18,871 bases of DNA from an uncultured Bacteroidales bacterium. GTDB taxonomy: Bacteria > Bacteroidota > Bacteroidia > Bacteroidales > P3. A program made the translations under genes and the position numbers. Location: assembly GCA_947174375.1 (NCBI GenBank), contig CAMWIS010000014.1:1-18871 (forward strand), written 5' to 3'. Below, one piece after another: positions 7,264 through 14,939 of this stretch. The stretch's first letter is position 1; every line of letters starts with the position of its first letter. Below the pieces are notes generated by a model that saw only the letters and a list, made by a program, of their open reading frames with translations, made no database searches and was not told the DNA's origin.

Positions 7264-7695
7264 TTAGTCTTCGATATCTACGACATTACCCTTGACGTCG
7301 AACGTCATCTTGGCGCCGTTCGCCAACCGGATTTCGAAACCGCGACGGTCACGTTCAATCTTGGCGATGGGCACATTCGTGAAATGTTCGTTGGCGGCCG
7401 CCGCTACGTTCTTCGGCACGATGGCTTCCGGCACTGCGCTGTACTTGCATTCCACTTCCTTCCATTCACCTTCGGCCGTGAATTCGATTTCCGTATTGTT
7501 GAACTTGACCTCATAATAGGTGGCGTATTTACCGCTCTTGATAGAAGCCGCAATGCTCTTTTCCTTCGGGTAGTACTTCTTCAGGAACGATTGCGCCCCC
7601 TTGGGCAAATCCGATACCGAAACCGGCCGTTCGTCGGCCATGGCCGCCCCGATGCCTAAGATCAGGCAAACGGCCAACATCCATACTTTTTTCAT
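7264..7695 (-). CDS. PepSY-like periplasmic protein (DUF2874-type)
   Basis: This is a 143-aa exported protein. MKKVWMLAVCLILGIGAAMA is a clear signal peptide, with cleavage expected after Ala20 before Asp-Glu. The mature part looks like two successive PepSY-like repeats. The first is LPKGAQSFLKKYYPKEK... followed by YYEVKFNNTEIEFTAEGEWKEVEC. The second is VPKNVAAAANEHF... followed by RRGFEIRLANGAKMTFDVKGNVVDIED. The pattern of helix, then a strand with a ligand-like residue run, then 'G-x-W/V' is typical of the small secreted PepSY-like proteins common in Bacteroidetes. Their role is unknown; binding or inhibition of a protease or other partner in the periplasm has been suggested for the superfamily. 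The gene starts 23 nt after the DUF308 gene and the pair ends at a strong terminator. Confidence 0.85.
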   Translation of the reverse strand: MKKVWMLAVCLILGIGAAMADERPVSVSDLPKGAQSFLKKYYPKEKSIAASIKSGKYATYYEVKFNNTEIEFTAEGEWKEVECKYSAVPEAIVPKNVAAAANEHFTNVPIAKIERDRRGFEIRLANGAKMTFDVKGNVVDIED

Positions 7696-7718
7696 GATTT
7701 TTATAAGTTTTTATTGGT

Positions 7719-8321
7719 TTATTTCACTTCTTCATAAGGGATATCCTCCACGTCGCCGTGACGGATGACCTTGCCCATCTGTTTGAGCTTACGGCGCAGA
7801 CGGATTTGCGTGAACAGGTCATTGAGGCCGTAGAAGGCCGCGCCTATCCCGAAAATACGGAACAGCACCTCGATGCTGTCGAACGGATTGAAGCAAATCA
7901 GGAACCCCACCGCAATCAAGGCCACCGGCATCAGATAGGCCGTGAACGGCAAGGTAACGTTCAGCATCCGCCGCGAACCGATGACGACCGACAGCTGGCT
8001 GCCCCCGCCGATGGCGAGCAACAGGCCGAGGCACCACATGATGAAACGCGCGAAAAACTCGTTTTCCCAAATGACGAAAATGCCGAAAGCCGCGATGAGC
8101 ACTAACCGCAACACATCGCCGAACGACAGGGCGCGGTTCTTGCCGAGGCCTTTGACGGCAAACGACACCACGGCGCCGAGCACGATGATGCCCCCGATGA
8201 CGATGACCGACCAACGGGCCACCTCCGTGGGGAAGATGCAGAACAATACGCCGACCGCAATCGCCAAGATACTGCGTATCAACGCGCTTTTGTAATCGAT
8301 AATCGACATGAAGAGACTCAT
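7719..8321 (-). CDS. DUF308 / HdeD-like integral membrane protein
   Basis: This is a 200-aa inner-membrane protein with about six hydrophobic segments, such as SALIRSILAIAVGVLFCIF, WSVIVIGGIIVLGAVVSFAV, VLRLVLIAAFGIFVIW, IMWCLGLLLAIGGG and LPFTAYLMPVALIAVGFLICF. It ends in a basic and acidic cytosolic tail (LRRKLKQMGKVIRHGDVEDIPYEEVK). The composition and Gly-rich helix pattern match DUF308, the HdeD-like family. HdeD is linked to acid resistance in E. coli; no function is established for Bacteroidetes members. The ATG at 8321 is placed just downstream of a minus-strand promoter. An ATG at 8309 (MSIIDYKS) is an alternative start. The open frame continues upstream to 8993, but that part is the antisense of the EamA gene and is not real. 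It is co-transcribed with the PepSY-like gene. Confidence 0.85.
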   Translation of the reverse strand: MSLFMSIIDYKSALIRSILAIAVGVLFCIFPTEVARWSVIVIGGIIVLGAVVSFAVKGLGKNRALSFGDVLRLVLIAAFGIFVIWENEFFARFIMWCLGLLLAIGGGSQLSVVIGSRRMLNVTLPFTAYLMPVALIAVGFLICFNPFDSIEVLFRIFGIGAAFYGLNDLFTQIRLRRKLKQMGKVIRHGDVEDIPYEEVK

Positions 8322-8344
8322 AGGCTTTGGTGTTTTTAGGATTA

Positions 8345-8376
8345 CAAAATTATGTTTTTTTTCATACTTTTGCCAA
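8345..8376 (-). promoter_or_regulatory. Minus-strand promoter of the DUF308-PepSY operon
   Basis: Read on the minus strand, TAATTTTG (8352 down to 8345) fits TAnnTTTG. A TTG at 8376-8374 lies 21 nt upstream, close to the expected -33 position. The -7 element ends 23 nt before the ATG at 8321. The promoter overlaps the divergent one at 8365-8372. Confidence 0.65.
8365..8372 (+). promoter_or_regulatory. Bacteroidetes-type -7 promoter element upstream of the EamA transporter
   Basis: TACTTTTG matches TAnnTTTG and ends 45 nt before the ATG at 8418. A T8 run at 8355-8362 precedes it. No TTTG is present at the -33 position, which is occupied by the divergent -7 element. Confidence 0.6.
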
Positions 8377-8417
8377 CGTTTTGCGCAAGTCGAGCGCAGA
8401 ACCGAACTTAGCCGGAT

Positions 8418-9377
8418 ATGAGCCGATTCCTTTCCAATCCTTCCACCCGCCGCGTGGCCCAAGGGCATCTCGCCATCCTGGCCGCCAACATCATTTTCGG
8501 CGCCAACATCCCGATTGCCAAGGCCGTGATGCCGGCCTACATGGAGGCCTACGCCATGGCGTTCTTCCGCACCGCCGGCGCGATGGCGCTGTTTTGGCTC
8601 GCCTCGCTGTTCGTCCGACGGGAACGCGTGCCCGGGCGCGACCTCGTCCGCCTGTTCTTCGCGGCCGTGTTCGGTATTCTGCTGAATCAGATGCTGTTTG
8701 TCAAGGGCTTGGAATACATCAGCCCCATCGAGGCCGCCATCGTCGTCACGTTTACCCCCATCCTGACGATGCTGTTGTCGGCCTTGTTCCTCAAAGAGCC
8801 GATTACGTTCAAAAAGGCCTTGGGCGTCCTGCTCGGCCTGTCGGGCGCGGTCTATATGATTGTATCGAGCGCGCGCCCCACCGACGCGGCCACGGCCGCC
8901 GAGGGTTCCCGCCGCATCATCGGCCTGACGCTCTGCATCGTCAGCGGCCTGTCCTACGCCATCTACCTGACGGCCTTCAAACCGGTCATCCAACGTTACC
9001 GCTCCATCACCATCATGAAATGGATGTTCCTGTTCGGCACCTGTCTCTCGTTACCGCTCACGTTCCGCTACGTGCAACGCATTGACTTCCAGGTTTGGCA
9101 GCCGTTCACCTATGTACAAACCGGCTATGTCGTGGCGGCGGCCACGTTCCTGACCTATCTGCTCATCCCCCTGGCCCAGCAACGCCTGCGCCCCACGACG
9201 CTGAGCGTCTATAACTACACCCAGCCGATTACGGCCACGACCATCGCGCTCGTATGGGGGCTGGATCATTTCACCTGGCCGAAGGTCATCGCCACCGCCC
9301 TGGTCTTCACCGGCGTGTATATCGTTACCCAAAGCAAGTCGCGCGCCCAATTGGAGGCCGAAAGGCAGGCATCCTGA
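8418..9377 (+). CDS. EamA-family (drug/metabolite transporter superfamily) permease
   Basis: This is a 319-aa inner-membrane permease with ten predicted helices arranged as two EamA repeats. The first repeat runs from LAILAANIIFGANIPIAKAV to about residue 155 and includes the typical end of a repeat, LEYISPIEAAIVVTFTPILTMLLSALFLKEPITFKKALGVLLGLSGAVYM. The second starts at IIGLTLCIVSGLSYAIYLTAF and ends with the matching YNYTQPITATTIALVWGLDHFTWPKVIATALVFTGVYIV. Family members export amino acids, nucleosides, or other small metabolites; the substrate cannot be inferred here. The ATG at 8418 is the first good start after the promoter. It appears to be transcribed alone, since the next gene has its own promoter 30 nt after the stop. 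Confidence 0.92.
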   Translation: MSRFLSNPSTRRVAQGHLAILAANIIFGANIPIAKAVMPAYMEAYAMAFFRTAGAMALFWLASLFVRRERVPGRDLVRLFFAAVFGILLNQMLFVKGLEYISPIEAAIVVTFTPILTMLLSALFLKEPITFKKALGVLLGLSGAVYMIVSSARPTDAATAAEGSRRIIGLTLCIVSGLSYAIYLTAFKPVIQRYRSITIMKWMFLFGTCLSLPLTFRYVQRIDFQVWQPFTYVQTGYVVAAATFLTYLLIPLAQQRLRPTTLSVYNYTQPITATTIALVWGLDHFTWPKVIATALVFTGVYIVTQSKSRAQLEAERQAS

Positions 9378-9382
9378 CCGGG

Positions 9383-9414
9383 TTTGCGAATATCGGCGTT
9401 TTATACTAACTTTG
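9383..9414 (+). promoter_or_regulatory. Complete Bacteroidetes promoter (-33 TTTG and -7 TAnnTTTG) of the mlaEF operon
   Basis: TTTG at 9383-9386 and TAACTTTG at 9407-9414 are separated by exactly 20 nt, matching the phylum consensus. This is the best promoter in the window. It ends 29 nt before the ATG at 9444 and should drive the five-gene operon to 14932. Confidence 0.8.
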
Positions 9415-9443
9415 TCATCTATAAAACGACTAAACAGACCTTA

Positions 9444-10178
9444 ATGTTCAAGCGGTTCGGACAATATCTGATGCTCCTCGGGACGGTGTTCACCAAACCG
9501 ACCAAACGCCGTTTGTTCTGGCGACAGGTTTCCGATGAAATCTACAACCTCTGCATTAGTTCCGTTTTGATTGTCAGTATCATATCGCTTTTCGTGGGCG
9601 CGGCCGTCACGATTCAGATGCGCCTCAACATCGACAGCCCGTGGATGCCGCTCTACGCCATCGGCTATGCCACGCGGAAAGCCATCATCCTGGAATTTTC
9701 CCCCACGATCATCAGTCTGATTTTGGCCGGCAAAATGGGCTCGCAAATCGCGTCCCAACTCGGCACGATGCGTATCACGGAACAAATCGACGCCATCGAG
9801 GTGATGGGTATCAATTCGGCCAACTACCTGATTCTGCCTAAAATCATCGCGGCCCTGCTGTTCAACCCCGTCTTGATTATGCTCAGCATCGTCGTGGCGC
9901 TCATCGGCAGTTGGACCATCGGCGTAAGCGTGGGCGGCATGACGACCTACGAATTCTTATACGGGATGCAGTTTGAACCGGAGAATTTCGACTTGGCCTA
10001 CGCGCTGATTAAAACGGTGTTCTTCGCGTTCCTGATCGCCTCCATTTCGTCGTTCCAAGGCTATTACGTGCAAGGCGGCGCGTTGGAAGTGGGCAAGGCG
10101 AGCACGAAAGCCGTCGTGCACAGCAGCATCGCCATCATCCTGTCGAACCTGCTCTTGACCCAATTGTTGATTTCATAA
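9444..10178 (+). CDS. mlaE: MlaE-type permease of a phospholipid ABC transporter
   Basis: This 244-aa protein is an MlaE/YrbE-type integral membrane subunit of an ABC transporter that moves phospholipids between the inner and outer membranes. The conserved MlaE core is visible in ISLFVGAAVTIQMRL, ILEFSPTIISLILAGKMGSQIASQLGTMRITEQIDAIEVMGIN and YLILPKIIAALLFNPVL, followed by further hydrophobic segments. The frame opens at 9384 inside the promoter region, but the ATG at 9444 follows the promoter and gives the usual short amphipathic N-terminus (MFKRFGQYLMLLG). The ATPase subunit gene starts 10 nt downstream. Normally an MCE-domain protein (MlaD) completes the complex; none is found in this window. 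Confidence 0.92.
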   Translation: MFKRFGQYLMLLGTVFTKPTKRRLFWRQVSDEIYNLCISSVLIVSIISLFVGAAVTIQMRLNIDSPWMPLYAIGYATRKAIILEFSPTIISLILAGKMGSQIASQLGTMRITEQIDAIEVMGINSANYLILPKIIAALLFNPVLIMLSIVVALIGSWTIGVSVGGMTTYEFLYGMQFEPENFDLAYALIKTVFFAFLIASISSFQGYYVQGGALEVGKASTKAVVHSSIAIILSNLLLTQLLIS

Positions 10179-10188
10179 CCGAAACGCC

Positions 10189-10941
10189 ATGCTATCCATC
10201 AAATCCATAGACAAGTTTTTCGGAAACCGTCAGGTGCTTTTCGGCATCACGATGGATTTGATGCCGGGCAAGGCCAACTTGATTATCGGACGGAGCGGTT
10301 CCGGCAAAACGGTGCTTATGAAATGCCTGGCGGGTCTGCTCATGCCCGAAAACGGCGAGATTCTGTTTGACGGCCGTCAGTTCGACGAGCGACACGACCC
10401 CAAGACCGTGAACGAGATACGGCGCGACATCGGCATGGTGTTCCAGGGCGGCGCGCTGTTCGACTCGCAGACGGTGTTGGAAAACGTCATCTTCCCGCTC
10501 GATATGTTCAGCCGCATGACGCGCGCCGAAAAGCACGAACGCGCCCACGACTGCCTCAAACGCGTGGGGCTGGAAAACGTGGACCGGCTCTATCCGTCGG
10601 AACTGAGCGGCGGGATGCGGAAACGCGTCGCCATCGCCCGCGCCATCGTCAACACCCCCAAATACCTGTTCTGCGACGAGCCCAACTCGGGCCTCGACCC
10701 GCAGACCTCGGCGCGCATCGACGCCCTGATTGCCGAAATCACGGAGGAATACCAAACGACGACGGTCATCAACACGCACGATATGAACTCGGTGCTGCAA
10801 TACGGTGACCTCGTGCATTTCATCTTTGAAGGGAAACGTTGGTGGACGGGCAACCGACATACGATTTTAGAGGCGGACGATCCCGAACTGCGCCGTTTCC
10901 TCGAAGCCTCCGAACTGACCAAACGCCTGTTGCACGCATGA
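10189..10941 (+). CDS. mlaF: MlaF-type ATPase of a phospholipid ABC transporter
   Basis: This 250-aa ABC ATPase pairs with the MlaE-type permease encoded just upstream and powers lipid transport from the cytosolic face of the inner membrane. Walker A is GRSGSGKT (34-41). The Q-loop is in IGMVFQGGALFDSQTVLENV, which contains the 'GALFDS' stretch typical of MlaF-type ATPases. The signature is LSGGMRKR (139-146), with Met where most ABC proteins have Gln, as is usual in this family. Walker B is YLFCDEPNSGLDP, and the H-loop lies in INTHDMNSV. Its TGA stop overlaps the ATG of the next gene as ATGA, so translation is probably coupled. Confidence 0.93.
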   Translation: MLSIKSIDKFFGNRQVLFGITMDLMPGKANLIIGRSGSGKTVLMKCLAGLLMPENGEILFDGRQFDERHDPKTVNEIRRDIGMVFQGGALFDSQTVLENVIFPLDMFSRMTRAEKHERAHDCLKRVGLENVDRLYPSELSGGMRKRVAIARAIVNTPKYLFCDEPNSGLDPQTSARIDALIAEITEEYQTTTVINTHDMNSVLQYGDLVHFIFEGKRWWTGNRHTILEADDPELRRFLEASELTKRLLHA

Positions 10942-11444
10942 ACTTCCTCGATTTGCTGATTGTCATTCCGTTGATTTGGTTCGGATACAAAGGGTTCCGA
11001 AACGGCTTGGTCATGGAACTGGTCAGCATCCTGTCGCTCATCGCCGGCATCTACATCGCCATCCGCTTCTCGGCCTGGGTCGGCCAACAGTTGGGCATCA
11101 AGGGCGAATACGCCGCCACTGTTTCGTTCATCATCACGTTCTTGGCCGTCCTCATCGGCACCTACCTGCTCGGCAAGTGCATAGACGGTTTGGTCAAGAT
11201 GCTGTCGCTGGGGCTGTTGAACCGTTTTTGCGGCCTCGTCATCGGGCTGTTCAAGACGGCCTTGGTCGTAGGCCTGCTGATTTTCTGCTGGAACCGCATC
11301 GACCGCCAACAGCATATCCTCAAACCCGAAATCCGTAACCATTCGCTGCTTTTCCGGCCGATGGAGACGCTTTCCTATAAGATTTGGCCCGTTCTCAATA
11401 CATTGAACGAACGTTTTCAAAGCACAATTACCCCTATGTCATGA
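10938..11444 (+). CDS. CvpA-family inner-membrane protein
   Basis: This 168-aa protein has the CvpA layout: four hydrophobic segments beginning with LDLLIVIPLIWFGYKGFRNGLVMELVSILSLIAGIYIAIRF, then VSFIITFLAVLIGTYLLGKCI, then the typical LLNRFCGLVIGLFKTALVVGLLIF, and a short hydrophilic tail. E. coli CvpA is needed for colicin V production and affects envelope stress tolerance; the biochemical role is unknown. The true start is the ATG at 10938, which overlaps the mlaF stop by 4 nt. The longer upstream frame is inside mlaF. Its own TGA overlaps the start of the phosphate transporter gene in the same ATGA manner, so it lies within a tightly coupled operon with lipid and phosphate transport genes. 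Confidence 0.88.
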   Translation: MNFLDLLIVIPLIWFGYKGFRNGLVMELVSILSLIAGIYIAIRFSAWVGQQLGIKGEYAATVSFIITFLAVLIGTYLLGKCIDGLVKMLSLGLLNRFCGLVIGLFKTALVVGLLIFCWNRIDRQQHILKPEIRNHSLLFRPMETLSYKIWPVLNTLNERFQSTITPMS

Positions 11445-13720
11445 GCTACGAAATCATTTACCTTTTACTCATCATCACGCTGTTCAGCCTCGCCTGCTCC
11501 GACCTCGTCGTCGGCGTCAGCAACGATGCGGTCAACTTCCTCAACTCGGCCACGGGTTCCAAGGCCGCCCCGCTCTATGTCGTACTCATCATCGCCAGCA
11601 TCGGCATCCTGCTGGGCGCGACGTTCTCCAGCGGCATGATGGAGGTGGCGCGCAGCGGTATTTTCTATCCGGCCAAGTTCTACTTCAACGAGGTCATGTT
11701 GATTTTCCTGGCCGTCGTGATTTCGGACGTCCTCCTGCTCGACCTGTTCAATACGTTCGGCCTGCCGACCTCCACCACGGTGTCGATGGTGTTCGAACTG
11801 CTGGGCGCGTCCATCGCCATGTCCGTCATCAAGATTTACCACAACGCCGGCGAAACGCTCGCGCAACTGCCTACCTATATCAATACGTCCAAGGCGTCGG
11901 CCATCGTGTTCAGCATCCTGGCCTCGGTGTTCATCGGCTTTATCTTCGGTATGATCGTGCAGTTCCTGGCCCGCTGCCTGTTCAGCTTCAAGACCAAACG
12001 CACCGTGCGGTATTTCGGCGCTATTTGGGGCGGCCTCTGCATCGCGTTGATTGCCTATTTCTTGATTTTCAAGGCCATGAAAGACTCCACGCTGCTGCGT
12101 CCCGAATGGGTTGAATTTTTGGGACAGCACACGATGGAATTCCTGGGCCTGACGTTCGCCGTATCGGGGCTGATCCTATGGGCGGTGCAACTGCTGTTCA
12201 AATACAACCCGCTGCGCGTCATCGTGCTGGCCGGCACGTTCGCGTTGGCCATGGCCTTTGCCGGCAACGACCTCGTGAACTTCATCGGGGTTTCCATGGC
12301 CGGTTTGAGTTCGTTCGAGATTTTCCAGCAGGCGGGCGGCATCGCGCCCGACCAGTTGGCGATGGGGGCTTTGGCCGGGCAGGACGCACCCACGGCCACG
12401 ATTTTCCTGTTCATGGCCGGCGTCATCATGGCCTGTGCGCTGTGGTTCTCCAAGAAAGCCCGCACCGTGTTGAAAACGACGGTCAACCTGAGCAGTCAGA
12501 ACAGCGAGGAGGAACGTTTCTCGTCCACGCCGCTGTCGCGCTCGGTGGTCAAGATGTTCGTGGGCATGAGCGAAGCCATCGACCGCATCCTGCCGCCCGC
12601 CTTGAAGAAAGCGATTGCCAAGCGGTTCAAGCCCGCCAAGAACCAGGAGGAAGACTTGGCGTTCGACCTCGTGCGCGCCTCGGTCAACCTGATGGTGGCC
12701 GCCTCGCTCATCGCGTTCGGTACCTCGCTCAAACTGCCGCTGTCCACCACCTATATCACGTTTATGGTGGCCATGGGGTCGTCGTTGTCCGACGGCGCCT
12801 GGGGCCGTGAGAACGCCGTTTACCGCGTCACGGGCGTCTTTACCGTTATCGCGGGCTGGTTCATGACCGCGCTCGTCGCGCTCCTGTTGGCGTTCTGCCT
12901 CGCCAGCCTGTTCCACTTCGGCGGCGTCTTCGCCATCATCCCCGTCATCGGCATGGTGGTGTTCATCATGCTGCGCAGCCGCATCATCTCCAAGCGGAAA
13001 GCGATGCAACAGGCGGAACAGACGGGTTATCTCTACGGCCAATGGACGGAAGACGAAGGCCTGGTGGGCAACATCAACAACGAAATGATGGGGTTGCTGG
13101 AACAGATCCCGGCCCTGTACGACGAGGTGCTGAATGGCCTGGAAGCCGAAGACCTGCGGCTATTACGCAACACGAAACGCGTGTTCCAGGAATTGGACAC
13201 GCACACGCAGTTGATGAAAAACAAATTCAACGACACGGTGACGCTGTTGCAGGACAAGGGCGTGGCCGGCTCGGCCTTCTACGTGCAGGCCGTGAACTAC
13301 CTGCGCGAAATCCTGCACTCGGCCTCCTTCCTCATCGACGCCAGCTACGAACATACCGACAACCGCCACAAGCCGATGTTGCCGGAACAGATCGCCGACC
13401 TTAAAAGCGGTTCCAAGACGCTACACGATATATTCGACCACTTGATTTTCATTATCCGCAACGGCCACTACGCCCAGTTGGAGGATTTGAACGCCGAGCA
13501 TCTGAAAGCGATATCGTGGTTCGACGCTTTGGACAAGCGGCAAATCAAGCGCATCAAGAGCGGCAACAGCGGCACCAAGAACAGTTTGCTGTTCCTGCGG
13601 CTGACCGAGAACGTGAAGAACATGATTCTGTTCGCCTATCTGATGGGCAAGGCCGAACGCGACTTCAACCTGCCGGCACCCTCCACGACGGTGACGCCGA
13701 TGGCGATTCCGGTCAAATAA
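11441..13720 (+). CDS. PiT-family inorganic phosphate transporter with C-terminal PhoU-like domain
   Basis: This 759-aa inner-membrane transporter is predicted to take up phosphate with H+ or Na+. It has the two signature motifs of the PiT inverted repeat: GVSNDAVN (25-32) and FAGNDLVN (273-280). Each half also has a Pro-x-Ser-Thr-Thr loop, LPTSTT (108-113) and LPLSTT (432-437). A cytosolic loop rich in charged residues separates the halves (about 350-410). After the last membrane helix, residues about 528-745 form a soluble, mostly helical region (for example NNEMMGLLEQIPALYDEVLNGLEAEDLRLL) that resembles PhoU/DUF47 helical bundles, here fused to the transporter. The ATG at 11441 overlaps the cvpA-family stop as ATGA. 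The fused tail probably senses or regulates transport, which is inference. The glycosyltransferase gene starts 6 nt downstream. Confidence 0.9.
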   Translation: MSYEIIYLLLIITLFSLACSDLVVGVSNDAVNFLNSATGSKAAPLYVVLIIASIGILLGATFSSGMMEVARSGIFYPAKFYFNEVMLIFLAVVISDVLLLDLFNTFGLPTSTTVSMVFELLGASIAMSVIKIYHNAGETLAQLPTYINTSKASAIVFSILASVFIGFIFGMIVQFLARCLFSFKTKRTVRYFGAIWGGLCIALIAYFLIFKAMKDSTLLRPEWVEFLGQHTMEFLGLTFAVSGLILWAVQLLFKYNPLRVIVLAGTFALAMAFAGNDLVNFIGVSMAGLSSFEIFQQAGGIAPDQLAMGALAGQDAPTATIFLFMAGVIMACALWFSKKARTVLKTTVNLSSQNSEEERFSSTPLSRSVVKMFVGMSEAIDRILPPALKKAIAKRFKPAKNQEEDLAFDLVRASVNLMVAASLIAFGTSLKLPLSTTYITFMVAMGSSLSDGAWGRENAVYRVTGVFTVIAGWFMTALVALLLAFCLASLFHFGGVFAIIPVIGMVVFIMLRSRIISKRKAMQQAEQTGYLYGQWTEDEGLVGNINNEMMGLLEQIPALYDEVLNGLEAEDLRLLRNTKRVFQELDTHTQLMKNKFNDTVTLLQDKGVAGSAFYVQAVNYLREILHSASFLIDASYEHTDNRHKPMLPEQIADLKSGSKTLHDIFDHLIFIIRNGHYAQLEDLNAEHLKAISWFDALDKRQIKRIKSGNSGTKNSLLFLRLTENVKNMILFAYLMGKAERDFNLPAPSTTVTPMAIPVK

Positions 13721-13726
13721 GGACGC

Positions 13727-14932
13727 ATGGGGATGGAGCGGGAACAGACGCAAGGCCGGCCGGCCATCGGATTCGACGCCAAACGCGCGGCCTACAACGG
13801 CACCGGCTTGGGCAACTACAGCCGCTTTGTCATCGAAGGGTTGGCCGAAGCGATGGCGGCGCATACGGCTGCCGACCTGCCCCGAACGCTTTACCTGGCC
13901 GCGGCCCGCAAAAACAAACGCCCGCTGTCGGCGGCCTATCAACGCTTACTCGAACGCTATCCGGCATTCCTCGCCGCCCTGCCGCCCCAAGGCTTTTGGA
14001 CCCGGCGGTTCCCGGCCCTTTGGCGGCGCTACGGCATGGGGCGCACGCTGACCCAAGCCGGCATCGGGCTGTACCACGGCCTGAGCAACGAACTGCCCGT
14101 GGGCCTCGCCAAGCGCGGCATCCGCAGCGTCGTAACGGTACACGACCTCATTTTCCTCGTCTATCCGCAGTTTTACAAGCCGGTTGACCGGTGGATATAC
14201 ACGCTCAAGGCACGGCAGGCCTGTCGGCAGGCCGACCGGATTCTGGCCGTAAGCGAATGCACGAAGCGCGACATCGTGCGGTATTTCGGCATCGCGCCCG
14301 AAAAAATCCACGTCATCTATCAGGGTTGTGAACCGAAATACGCCGAGAATCCGGGGCCGTCGGCCACGACGGCCGTGCGGCGGCGCTACGGCTTGCCCGA
14401 AGACTTTTTGTTGTTCGTGGGCAGCATAGAGGAGCGCAAGAACCTCGGTATCGTCGTCGAAGCGCTGGCTTGCCTGCGCGAGACCCACCCCGCCCTGCAC
14501 CTCGTGGCAGTGGGCAAACGGACGCCCTATACGGCCCGCGTGGAGGCCCGCGCCGCCGCCCTCGGCCTGCAAGACCGGCTGCACTGTCTGCACGGCGTGC
14601 CCGACGAAGACCTGCGGGCGCTCTATCACGCCGCGCGTATCTTCGTCTATCCCTCGCGCTACGAGGGCTTCGGCATCCCGATTGTGGAAGCCATACACGC
14701 CGGATTGCCGGTGCTGGCCGCCACGGGCTCCTGCCTCGAAGAAGCGGGCGGCCCGGCCTGCCGCTACATGGCTCCCGACGACGCCCCGGCCTGGGCGGAG
14801 ACCATCGCCGGCCTGCTGTCAAACGCCGACACCCGCGCCCGTATCGTGACGGAAGCCCAAGCCTACGTGCGCCGGTTCGACCGGGCCGCCGTCACGGCCC
14901 AACTCCTTGACCTCTATCGGGAAATCCTGTAA
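13727..14932 (+). CDS. GT4-type glycosyltransferase (GT-B fold)
   Basis: This is a 401-aa retaining glycosyltransferase of the GT4 type, probably adding a sugar from a nucleotide donor to a lipid-linked or surface glycan on the cytosolic side. The N-terminal Gly-rich loop NGTGLGNYSR (24-33) and the VHDLIFLVYPQFY motif are typical of mannosyltransferase-like GT4 enzymes. The donor-binding half has LLFVGSIEERKN, then YPSRYEGFGIPIVEA with the EX7E pair E313 and E321. The start is uncertain. An AAGGA at 13719-13723 lies 3 nt before the ATG at 13727 but 9 nt before a second ATG at 13733, so the latter has the better spacing. It is the last gene of the operon and runs tail-to-tail into the GDP-fucose operon. 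A GDP-mannose donor would fit that neighbour, but this is inference. Confidence 0.9.
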   Translation: MGMEREQTQGRPAIGFDAKRAAYNGTGLGNYSRFVIEGLAEAMAAHTAADLPRTLYLAAARKNKRPLSAAYQRLLERYPAFLAALPPQGFWTRRFPALWRRYGMGRTLTQAGIGLYHGLSNELPVGLAKRGIRSVVTVHDLIFLVYPQFYKPVDRWIYTLKARQACRQADRILAVSECTKRDIVRYFGIAPEKIHVIYQGCEPKYAENPGPSATTAVRRRYGLPEDFLLFVGSIEERKNLGIVVEALACLRETHPALHLVAVGKRTPYTARVEARAAALGLQDRLHCLHGVPDEDLRALYHAARIFVYPSRYEGFGIPIVEAIHAGLPVLAATGSCLEEAGGPACRYMAPDDAPAWAETIAGLLSNADTRARIVTEAQAYVRRFDRAAVTAQLLDLYREIL

Positions 14933-14939
14933 ACTTACA
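14928..14939. repeat. Palindrome holding both stop codons of the convergent genes
   Basis: TGTAA-AC-TTACA is a perfect 5-bp inverted repeat. Its left arm contains the TAA of the glycosyltransferase gene and its right arm the TAA of the minus-strand mutase gene. Only the two central bases are non-coding. Confidence 0.9.

Noticed and set aside
8322..8993. N-terminal extension of the DUF308 protein
   Set aside because: The extension is antisense to the EamA transporter and strongly hydrophilic. A promoter at 8345-8376 lies inside it, so translation must start at 8321 or 8309.
9444..14932. An MlaD/MCE-domain gene within the lipid transport operon
   Set aside because: All frames between the operon genes are occupied by CvpA, PiT and glycosyltransferase products, none of which shows an MCE domain.
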